Shown here: one piece after another, positions 55,373-64,000 of the stretch | Layout: the number at the start of each line of letters is the position of its first letter | Numbering within the stretch: position 1 is the first letter of the stretch | Source of the DNA: Ramlibacter alkalitolerans | GTDB taxonomy: Bacteria > Pseudomonadota > Gammaproteobacteria > Burkholderiales > Burkholderiaceae_C | Assembly: GCF_016722765.1 (NCBI RefSeq) | Contig: NZ_JAEQND010000012.1 | Span: 146,264 to 210,263 of the forward strand | Direction: 5' to 3' | DNA length: 64,000 nt | The notes under the pieces: generated by a model | What the model saw: only the letters and a program-made list of their open reading frames with translations | Database searches by the model: none | Told to the model about the DNA's origin: nothing | Program-made: the position numbers and the translations under genes

Positions 55373-55998
55373 TTCGCGGGGTCTCGTCCGAGCCCGAGCC
55401 GCTGCATCCACCGCCCGAGTTCGCGCTCGTCCTCGTTGCCGGCCGCGTAGATCTCGCGCATGCGGGCGTGCGCCTCGGGCCGGTGCTGGTTGACCTTGAG
55501 CTTGCAGGCCCACTCGACCACGTCCAGCTCGAAGGCCACGATGCCGGCCAGCATCTTGAGCGCGAACTCCTCGCCCAGGCCCTGCCACTGCGCTGCGTAG
55601 TCCGGCTCGTGGTCGGCGATCAGCTTCTTCAGCAAGCCGTCCTTGGCGACGGGATCTTCCAGCAAGCGCGCCCGCACGCGGCAGTGCACCGCGAGGTAGT
55701 TCCAGGTCGGCACGCGCTGCAGGTCGGGATAGACCGTCGGCGACATGTAGGCATGGGGGCCGATGAAGACCACCAGCGCCTCCGGCCGCGCCTGAAGGTG
55801 ACGCCAGTGCGGGTTGGGCTTCGCCACGTGCCCGAGCAGCACGAAGCGGCCGTCCCGCTCCTCCAGGTGCAGCGGCAGGTGCGTGACGAAGGGAAAGCCG
55901 CTGTCGTCGTTGGAGACCAGGCTGGCGAAGGGATGGCCCCGCATCAGCTCCGCGGCGACGGCGGGTTCGTCGGACTTGAACTGCTTCGGCTGGTACAT
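55369..55998 (-). CDS. FMN-binding PaiB-like protein
   Basis: A 209-residue split-barrel flavoprotein of the PaiB/FMN-binding negative regulator family: MYQPKQFK at the start, PFASLVSNDD, and the HPYMSPTVYPD-like loop (HAYMSPTVYPD) that contacts FMN. Family members act in transcription control or as flavin enzymes; which applies here is open. It starts the coupled set with tadA fusion and ldcA. The start ATG 55998 is close to a pair of intergenic repeats. Confidence 0.87.
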   Translation of the reverse strand: MYQPKQFKSDEPAVAAELMRGHPFASLVSNDDSGFPFVTHLPLHLEERDGRFVLLGHVAKPNPHWRHLQARPEALVVFIGPHAYMSPTVYPDLQRVPTWNYLAVHCRVRARLLEDPVAKDGLLKKLIADHEPDYAAQWQGLGEEFALKMLAGIVAFELDVVEWACKLKVNQHRPEAHARMREIYAAGNEDERELGRWMQRLGLGRDPAK

Positions 55999-56024
55999 GG
56001 GCGGATTATGGAAGAGCCTGTCAC

Positions 56025-56107
56025 CCCCGCGCAGGCGGGGGTCCAGGGCACGCGCGCAGCGCGTGAAATGCGGGAGCACTGGATTCCCGCCTGCGCGGGA
56101 ATGACGG
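56025..56107. repeat. Inverted pair of intergenic repeats (CCCGCxxxGCGGG type)
   Basis: CCCCCGCGCAGGCGGGGG at about 56026-56043 and CCCGCCTGCGCGGG at about 56085-56098, with TCCAG and CTGGATT flanks pointing towards each other. Such paired units are common in proteobacterial intergenic DNA. It lies between guaA and the paiB-like gene; a related single unit is at 63849-63871. Confidence 0.7.
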
Positions 56108-56114
56108 GCAAGCC

Positions 56115-57728
<1,614 letters not shown>

Positions 57729-57732
57729 GGAA

Positions 57733-58149
57733 TCAGGCCAGGTCGGTGATCACGGGGTGTTCGAGTTGCAGGCACGCACGCCGCAGCGCACGGTCCATGG
57801 TGACGAGGGGTGCCTGGAGGTCGATCGCCACCTTCAGGTAGGCCGCGTCACAGGCGGTGAGTTGCAGAGACTGCGACCAGTTCCAGAACTCCAGCGGCGA
57901 AATGCGCACCGGAGCCAGCGCCACGGGAAGCCGGCTCAGGAGCCGCAGGACGTGCTGGTGGGCCGACGCGGTGAAGCGCCCGCGCCCGAGCGCCTTGCCC
58001 GCCGCGTGCAGGACCTCGATGGGGAAGATGGCGGCACTCGTCGCGCTTTCCTCCTCCGTCATGACGCGGATCAGGGCTTGCGAGACGCGGTCGCCGCCTT
58101 CGTCCGGAAAGACCCAGCTCGCGAAGGCGGACGCGTCAAGGACCAGCAT
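57733..58149 (-). CDS. PIN-domain toxin (VapC-like)
   Basis: A 138-residue PIN nuclease: LDASAF near residue 4 gives the first Asp, with Glu in FPIEVLHAA and the later Asp in LTACDAAYLKVA and VTMDRAL. Such toxins cleave tRNA or rRNA. It overlaps the antitoxin by 14 bases and ends just before guaA, so guaA may be read through from this cassette. Confidence 0.9.
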   Translation of the reverse strand: MLVLDASAFASWVFPDEGGDRVSQALIRVMTEEESATSAAIFPIEVLHAAGKALGRGRFTASAHQHVLRLLSRLPVALAPVRISPLEFWNWSQSLQLTACDAAYLKVAIDLQAPLVTMDRALRRACLQLEHPVITDLA

Positions 58150-58447
58150 CGCTGCCCTTCGGGTCGTCGATCCAGGCATCGCCGCGTGCGTCGCGCGCCG
58201 CCTTGTGCTCGTCCCACAAGGGGCCGAAGCCCGGCCCCGCAGTGCCGACCTTCGCGCGCAGGGCAGCGAGTTCGGCCACGATGGCCTGCCGGCGCGCTTC
58301 GATGCTGGGCTGCTCGGCTTGCGGCTCCTTGATCAGGCGGATGACCCGCTTGCCGTGGCGGGTCAGCACCACCTCCTCGCCCTGCTCTACGGCCCGAATC
58401 AGTTCGGAGAGCTGGCTCTTCGCCTGGTGGATGGGGACTGTTGCCAT
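58136..58447 (-). CDS. Antitoxin (Phd/YefM type)
   Basis: A 103-residue antitoxin. The N-terminal Phd/YefM DNA-binding fold is clear (MATVPIHQAKSQLSELIRAV, GEEVVLTRHGKRVIRLI), followed by a disordered toxin-binding tail. It should neutralise the PIN toxin and repress its own promoter. A palindrome 16-25 bases before the start codon is a likely operator. Confidence 0.9.
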   Translation of the reverse strand: MATVPIHQAKSQLSELIRAVEQGEEVVLTRHGKRVIRLIKEPQAEQPSIEARRQAIVAELAALRAKVGTAGPGFGPLWDEHKAARDARGDAWIDDPKGSDAGP

Positions 58448-58462
58448 GTTCTGGTCCGGATT

Positions 58463-58472
58463 TCTGGCCAGA
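58463..58472. promoter_or_regulatory. Palindrome at the antitoxin promoter
   Basis: TCTGGCCAGA is a perfect 10-base palindrome 16 bases before the antitoxin start codon and is a good candidate for autoregulation by the antitoxin. Confidence 0.45.
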
Positions 58473-58490
58473 TTTTAAGCGATGGAAGAG

Positions 58491-58518
58491 AAAAAGGCCA
58501 GAATAGTCTGGCCTTTTT
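58491..58518 (-). terminator. Bidirectional Rho-independent terminator after guaB
   Basis: AAAAAGGCCAGA-ATAG-TCTGGCCTTTTT is a perfect 12-base stem with A/T flanks. It lies 15 bases past the guaB stop and separates guaB from the toxin-antitoxin cassette and guaA. Confidence 0.9.
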
Positions 58519-58532
58519 CGCGCGGACACGCC

Positions 58533-60002
<1,470 letters not shown>

Positions 60003-60126
60003 GGAAGGGGGCTCCAAAAAAAGGATTGTACCCGCGTGCAGTTTTGCACGGCCCGCGTGGGGCTGCCACGCCACGGTCACCCCCGCGCCGGGCTTGGCTG
60101 CGCGGTGGTCGAGCTACACTCGAAGG

Positions 60127-60654
60127 ATGAAAGCTGTCCCGCTTGCCCTGCTCTCGCTCGTGTGCCTCGCGCCCCTGGCGGCGTCCGCCGAATGGCAGTG
60201 GCTGGACAAGGACGGCCACCGCGTCTTCAGCGACCAGCCACCGCCGGCGGACATCGCACCCGATCGCATCCTGAAGCAGCAGGGCGCGCGCAATGCGGCC
60301 CCGGCCCCGGCCACGCAGGCCGCCGCTGCCCCGGTGGCGGCAGCACCCGCCCGCTCCGGCGTCGACCCGGCCCTCAAGCCGGCCGGCAAGGACAAGGTGC
60401 TGGAGGAAAGGCGCAGCAAGGCGCAGAGCGAGGAAGCCGAGAAGCAGAAGGCCGAGGAAGCCCGCGTGGCCGCCCTGCGCGTGGAGAACTGCAGCCGCGC
60501 GCGCTCGGCCAAGGCCGGCATCGAATCGGGCCAGCGCATGGCGATCGTGAACGACAAGGGCGAGCGCGAGGTGATCGACGATACCCGCCGCGCCATCGAA
60601 CTGCGTCGCCTGGGCGAGGTCATCGCGCAGGACTGCCGCGCCGATCGTCAGTAA
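60127..60654 (+). CDS. DUF4124-type exported protein
   Basis: A 175-residue protein with a signal peptide (cut after ASA, about residue 21) and the DUF4124 mark WQWLDKDGHRVFSDQPPP. Then come an Ala/Pro-rich stretch and a charged coiled coil (about 90-120, EERRSKAQSEEAEKQKAEEA). Function is unknown; the N-terminal part is found on many proteobacterial envelope proteins. It is divergent from guaB. Confidence 0.85.
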   Translation: MKAVPLALLSLVCLAPLAASAEWQWLDKDGHRVFSDQPPPADIAPDRILKQQGARNAAPAPATQAAAAPVAAAPARSGVDPALKPAGKDKVLEERRSKAQSEEAEKQKAEEARVAALRVENCSRARSAKAGIESGQRMAIVNDKGEREVIDDTRRAIELRRLGEVIAQDCRADRQ

Positions 60655-60980
60655 CCGGGCTTCGCGCCCGGACGCCGCTGGGCGAACAGCCCCGCGGCCC
60701 GTGCCCCCTGCTTGCGGAAGCGTTCGCGTCGCGCGACCTTCGGGTCCACGCGCAGGGCGCGGTAGATCTCGATGCGGTCGCCTTCGCGCACCGGCTGCTG
60801 CGCGGTGCAATGGCGGCCCCAGAGCCCCAGATCGCCCTCGCCCGGCTGCGCGCCGCCGGCGGCCGCTGCGAAGCCGCTCGCACGCACCGCGTCGGCCACC
60901 GTGCTGCCTTCGGGCAAGTCGAGGGGCCACTCCAGCACCTCGCGCGGTGCCGGCGACCAGCACACCAGCACGCGGGGCAT
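60648..60980 (-). CDS. rnfH: RnfH family protein
   Basis: A 110-residue ubiquitin-like small protein of the RnfH/UPF0125 family (VLVCWSPAPREVLEWPLDLPEG, RIEIYRALRVDPKVARRERF). It overlaps ratA at the start and the DUF4124 gene at its end by 7 bases. Its function is unknown despite the rnf-linked name; ratA-rnfH pairing is conserved. Confidence 0.9.
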   Translation of the reverse strand: MPRVLVCWSPAPREVLEWPLDLPEGSTVADAVRASGFAAAAGGAQPGEGDLGLWGRHCTAQQPVREGDRIEIYRALRVDPKVARRERFRKQGARAAGLFAQRRPGAKPGY

Positions 60981-61420
60981 CAGCCGTAGACCTGTTCGGC
61001 GCGCTTGACGAAGGCGTCCACCAGGCTGCCCGCGATCTTGTCGAACACGGGGCCGACCACGGCGGACAGCGCCGCGCTCTTGAAGCTGTACGTCATCTCC
61101 AGCGTGACCTTGCAGGCGCGCTGGCCGGCCTGGCCCAGGGGCTGGAACTTCCAGTTGCCATCGAGGTTGGAGAACGGCCCGTCCACCAGCTTGATGCGCA
61201 CCTCGCGCCCCGGCACGTGCGTGTTGCGGGTGGTGAAGGTCTGGTGGATGCCGCCGAAGGCCAGGCCCATTTCGGCCTTCATGCCATCGGGCTCCAGCGC
61301 CACCACGCGCGAGCGGTCGCACCAGGGCAGGAACTCGCAGTACTTCGCGACGTCGGTGACGAGCGCGAACATCTCTTCGGCGCTGTACCAGATCAGCACG
61401 GACTTGTGGATGGTTTTCAT
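60980..61420 (-). CDS. ratA: RatA/CoQ10-type START-domain protein
   Basis: A 146-residue START-like protein (MKTIHKSVLIWYSAEEMFAL, FLPWCDRSRVV, FDKIAGSLVDAFVKRAEQVYG). The family includes E. coli RatA, once described as blocking ribosome subunit joining, and the ubiquinone-binding Coq10; sequence alone does not decide. Divergent from smpB with 60 bases between, as in many proteobacteria. Confidence 0.92.
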   Translation of the reverse strand: MKTIHKSVLIWYSAEEMFALVTDVAKYCEFLPWCDRSRVVALEPDGMKAEMGLAFGGIHQTFTTRNTHVPGREVRIKLVDGPFSNLDGNWKFQPLGQAGQRACKVTLEMTYSFKSAALSAVVGPVFDKIAGSLVDAFVKRAEQVYG

Positions 61421-61480
61421 GGAGAATTGCGGGCCCGCCCGGCATTGTAGAGAGGCCCGGCGTGCCCCATCTGTCAGTTC

Positions 61481-61954
61481 ATGGCCACAAAAAAAGAATC
61501 TCCCGCGCGCATCGCAGACAACAAGAAGGCCGCCTTCAACTACTTCTTCGAGGAGCGGTTCGAGGCGGGGCTCGTGCTCGAAGGCTGGGAAGTGAAGGCC
61601 CTGCGCGAGGGCAAGGCGCAGCTCACCGACGGCTACGTCGTGATCCGCGACGGCGAGCTGTTCCTCATCGGCTGCCAGATCAATCCGCTCAAGACGGCCT
61701 CCACCCACGTGAAGCCGGAGGCGGCGCGCACCAAGAAGCTGCTGATGCACAAGGACGAGATCCGGCGGCTGATCGGCAAGGTGGAACAGAAGGGGCACAC
61801 CCTCGTGCCGATACAGCTGTACTGGAAGAACGGCCGCGCCAAGATCGAGATCGCGCTGGCCAAGGGCAAGGCGACGCACGACAAGCGCGACACGATCAAG
61901 GAACGCGAAGGCAAGCGCGAAGTCGAGCGGGCGATGAAGGAGCGTCACCGCTGA
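61481..61954 (+). CDS. smpB: SsrA-binding protein
   Basis: A 157-residue tmRNA-binding protein. The conserved start (ADNKKAAFNYFFEERFEAGL), the WEVKALREGKAQL core and a lysine-rich C-terminal tail (HDKRDTIKEREGKREVER) that forms a helix in the ribosome are all present. It brings tmRNA to stalled ribosomes. No ssrA gene is visible in the window. Confidence 0.98.
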   Translation: MATKKESPARIADNKKAAFNYFFEERFEAGLVLEGWEVKALREGKAQLTDGYVVIRDGELFLIGCQINPLKTASTHVKPEAARTKKLLMHKDEIRRLIGKVEQKGHTLVPIQLYWKNGRAKIEIALAKGKATHDKRDTIKEREGKREVERAMKERHR

Positions 61955-62035
61955 GGCGCCCTTTCGCCGCGGTGCAGGAATAAACCGGGGCGCGGCGACG
62001 TTCATCAAGGTGAAAACACAACCAGGAGAACGACC

Positions 62036-62431
62036 ATGCGCCTTGCCTCCCTCTTCGCTCCGCTGGCCTGCGCCACGCTGCTGGCCGCCTGCGGCTCGAT
62101 GTCCTCGATGTCCATGTCGCATCCCGCACCTGCCAAGGTGGCGGACGGCGTGTTCGTCGGCCCGAACGGCATGACGCTGTATACCTTCGACCGCGACACC
62201 ATGGGTGCCGGCAAGTCGGTGTGCAACGGCCCCTGCGCGACGAACTGGCCGCCCTTGATGGCCAAGGCCGGTGACATGGCCTCGGGCGACTGGAGCATCG
62301 TGGTGCGCGACGACGGCACCCGCCAGTGGGCGTACAAGGGCAAGCCGGTGTACTTCTGGGCCAAGGACACCAAGCCCGGCGACCGCACGGGCGACAACGT
62401 GAACAACGTGTGGCGGCTCGCCCGTCCCTGA
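62036..62431 (+). CDS. Lipoprotein of the PF03640 repeat family
   Basis: A 131-residue exported protein with lipobox LAAC (Cys19), a Met/Ser-rich segment and two copies of the family unit: one around GMTLYTFDRDTMG and CNGPCATNWPPL, the other around WAYKGKPVYFWAKDTKPGD. Function is unknown; similar genes often lie with ECF sigma factors. CCAGGAGAA lies 7 or so bases before ATG 62036. It is followed by a sigma factor and its anti-sigma factor. Confidence 0.88.
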   Translation: MRLASLFAPLACATLLAACGSMSSMSMSHPAPAKVADGVFVGPNGMTLYTFDRDTMGAGKSVCNGPCATNWPPLMAKAGDMASGDWSIVVRDDGTRQWAYKGKPVYFWAKDTKPGDRTGDNVNNVWRLARP

Positions 62432-62478
62432 GTGCCGGAACCGATGCGCCGCATTTCCGTGATCGCGCGGGCCCGGGG

Positions 62479-63006
62479 ATGAACACTCCCGCGGCGGCCC
62501 ACAGCCTCGTCGGCCACATCCCGGACCTGCGGCGCTACGCCCGCTCGCTCACGGGCGATGGCTGGGCGGCCGACGACCTGGTGCAGGACACGCTGGAACG
62601 TGCCTGCGAACGCTGGCAGCTCTGGTCCGCCGGCAGCGACCTGCGGGCCTGGCTGTTCACGCTGATGCACAACCTGTTCGTCGACGGCGCGCGCCGGGCC
62701 ATGCGCCAGGGAGGCCAGCGCGTCGACCTCGACGAGGTGGCGGGCGAGCTCGCCGCCCCCGCCCAGACGCCCGAGCACACGCTCGACCTGCAACGCTGCC
62801 TGCTGCGGCTGCCGCCCGAACAGCGCGAGGTGCTGCTGCTGGTCACCCTGCAGGATCTGCGCTACGAGGATGTCGCGCGCATCACCGGGGTGCCCATGGG
62901 CACCGTGATGTCGCGCCTGTCGCGCGCACGCAGCCGGCTGCGCGAGCTGATGGAGGGCGGTGCCGCGGTGGCCGCCCGCAGCCCGGCGCTGCGCCGCCTG
63001 AAGTGA
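62479..63006 (+). CDS. ECF-type RNA polymerase sigma factor
   Basis: A 175-residue sigma-70 family protein with region 2 (DDLVQDTLERACERW, LRAWLFTLMHNLFVDGAR) and region 4 (LPPEQREVLLLVTLQDL, YEDVARITGVPMGTVMSRLSRAR). It should be held inactive by the anti-sigma factor whose gene starts 10 bases later. Its targets probably include the operon itself and the lipoprotein gene upstream. Confidence 0.93.
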   Translation: MNTPAAAHSLVGHIPDLRRYARSLTGDGWAADDLVQDTLERACERWQLWSAGSDLRAWLFTLMHNLFVDGARRAMRQGGQRVDLDEVAGELAAPAQTPEHTLDLQRCLLRLPPEQREVLLLVTLQDLRYEDVARITGVPMGTVMSRLSRARSRLRELMEGGAAVAARSPALRRLK

Positions 63007-63016
63007 TGGAACGACC

Positions 63017-63826
63017 ATGAAGGACAGCAACTTCCCGATGTCGGAAGACCCCGAACTGCACGCCTATGTCGACGGCCGGCTCGATCCGCTGCGGCACGCC
63101 GCGGTGGAAGCCCGCCTCGCCGGCGATCCGGCGCTGGCGCACCAGGTCCATGCCTGGAAGGCGCAGCGGCTCGCCCTGCGCGACCTCCACGCCGACGTGC
63201 TGCGGGAACCGGTGCCGGCGCACCTGCTGCAGGCCGCGCAGATGCTCGATCACCGCAGCAGCCGCTTCGCCCGCTGGCAACGCTGGGGCGGCATGGCGGC
63301 GGCGATCCTGGTCGCCTTCCTCGCCGGCTGGGCCGGCCACTTCCAGTGGCAGGAACGCGCCACCACGGTGGCCACGGGTTCCCGCGTGGGCGGGCAGTTC
63401 GTGCACCAGGCCGTGCTCGCGCATTCGGTGTACGTGCCCGAGGTGCGCCATCCGGTCGAAGTCGAGGCCGCGCAGCAGCAGCACCTGGTGCAGTGGCTCT
63501 CCAAGCGCCTGAACCGACCACTGAAGCTGCCGACGCTCACGCCCGCCGGCTACGAGCTCGTGGGCGGCCGCCTGCTGCCCGGTGACAGCGGCGCCCGGGC
63601 GCAGTTCATGTACCAGAACGCCAGCGGCGAACGCGTGACGCTCTACGTCGGCGCGGTCGAAGGCGCCGCCGGCAAGGGCATGGGCGAGGCGGCGTTCCGC
63701 TTCACCCACGAGGCGGGGGTGGCCAGCTTCTACTGGGTCGAGAACGGCTTCGGCTACGCCATCTCGGGCAAGCTGCCGCGGCCGACGATGCTGGTGCTGG
63801 CGGAGTCGGTTTACCGGCAGTTGTGA
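63017..63826 (+). CDS. Membrane anti-sigma factor
   Basis: A 269-residue protein. The N-terminal anti-sigma fold (ELHAYVDGRLDPLRHAAVEARLAGDP) lies in the cytoplasm, there is one membrane helix at about 90-108, and the rest is periplasmic. The zinc-binding HxxxCxxC motif is missing. It should bind and inhibit the sigma factor and release it on an envelope signal. Confidence 0.9.
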   Translation: MKDSNFPMSEDPELHAYVDGRLDPLRHAAVEARLAGDPALAHQVHAWKAQRLALRDLHADVLREPVPAHLLQAAQMLDHRSSRFARWQRWGGMAAAILVAFLAGWAGHFQWQERATTVATGSRVGGQFVHQAVLAHSVYVPEVRHPVEVEAAQQQHLVQWLSKRLNRPLKLPTLTPAGYELVGGRLLPGDSGARAQFMYQNASGERVTLYVGAVEGAAGKGMGEAAFRFTHEAGVASFYWVENGFGYAISGKLPRPTMLVLAESVYRQL

Positions 63827-63848
63827 CGGTCATGCCCGGCGTTGTGTC

Positions 63849-63871
63849 CGTCATCCCCGCGAAGGCGGGGG
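63849..63871. repeat. Single intergenic repeat unit (CCCCGCGAAGGCGGGG)
   Basis: CGTCATCCCCGCGAAGGCGGGG is a short self-complementary unit of the same family as the pair at 56025-56107. It lies between the anti-sigma gene and the transposase end. Confidence 0.65.
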
Positions 63872-63877
63872 GCGGTT

Positions 63878-64000
63878 TCAACCGGTCAATGCAACGGTGG
63901 CTGCCAGCCTTTCGGCTGGTGACTCGAATCCCAAAGTCTCTCTGGGACGTGTATTGAGCTTTCTGGCGACCTGGTCTAGCTGCTCCTGCGTGTACAGAGA
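63878..64000 (-). CDS. IS30 family transposase, C-terminal end (partial)
   Basis: The last 40 residues of a transposase running off the window edge: YTQEQLDQVARKLNTRPRET and later LGFESPAERLAATVALTG match the C-terminus of IS30-type DDE transposases (QLD, LNxRPRxTLGxxxPAE). The stop is at 63878-63880. Whether the element is intact cannot be told, since its remainder and the left end lie outside. Confidence 0.85.
   Translation of the reverse strand, partial: SLYTQEQLDQVARKLNTRPRETLGFESPAERLAATVALTG

Noticed and set aside
58463..58518. Possible riboswitch upstream of the antitoxin or downstream of guaB
   Set aside because: The structure is a simple terminator stem plus a short palindrome; no conserved riboswitch core is visible.

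Overview
The window is high-G+C DNA from a betaproteobacterium, most likely Burkholderiales and close to Comamonadaceae (Ramlibacter/Variovorax-like). This rests on gene orders familiar from that group (tmk-holB-pilZ-tatD, guaB-guaA, ratA/rnfH-smpB), on the protein sequences, and on the absence of any eukaryotic or Gram-positive feature. It holds about 64 protein-coding genes, no tRNA or rRNA that I could find, and no CRISPR array.

Layout. 1-9782: 3' end of tex, a degenerate cyclase/PEGA protein with a Ser/Thr kinase, a patatin-like lipase, an iron alcohol dehydrogenase, an HSL-type esterase, a thioesterase-acetyltransferase fusion and an O-antigen ligase-like membrane protein. 9758-15642: housekeeping block ygfZ, mltG, tmk, holB, pilZ, tatD, an ankyrin protein and a small lipoprotein. 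15833-19376: an NTF2-like protein, an arsenic operon (arsR, arsI, acr3) and divergent rlmN. 19525-26516: a redox-signalling locus with a histidine kinase carrying c-type heme motifs, an NtrC-type activator, and a convergent five-gene operon (two response regulators, a nonaheme cytochrome, a b-type cytochrome, a small cytochrome c) headed by a good sigma-54 promoter. 27095-33007: a rubrerythrin/acyl-CoA ligase fusion, a small CxxC protein, a NirK-like copper protein fused to cytochrome c, and an amidase. 33004-36736: an aldehyde dehydrogenase with a sigma-54 promoter and its divergent AcoR-like activator.

36880-52438 is the most interesting part: a low-oxygen/stress island of a DksA-like protein, PHA synthase, an ABC efflux set, a two-domain kinase, two unusual PRPP synthetases, a phosphoribosyltransferase, a nitroreductase, a flavodoxin-like protein, an FNR regulator with all four Fe-S cysteines, a receiver protein and a universal stress protein. 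Seven FNR-type palindromes (TTG-N8-CAA) sit in the intergenic regions of this island, and two more precede the rubrerythrin fusion gene, so one oxygen-sensing regulon is likely.

52664-63826: a small unknown gene, ldcA, a tadA-dehalogenase fusion, a PaiB-like protein, guaA, a Phd/PIN toxin-antitoxin pair inserted between guaA and guaB, guaB, ratA/rnfH, smpB, and an ECF sigma/anti-sigma pair behind a lipoprotein gene. The window ends inside an IS30-type transposase. Mobile debris is limited to that element and a transposase relic near 47.3 kb, plus several families of intergenic inverted repeats.
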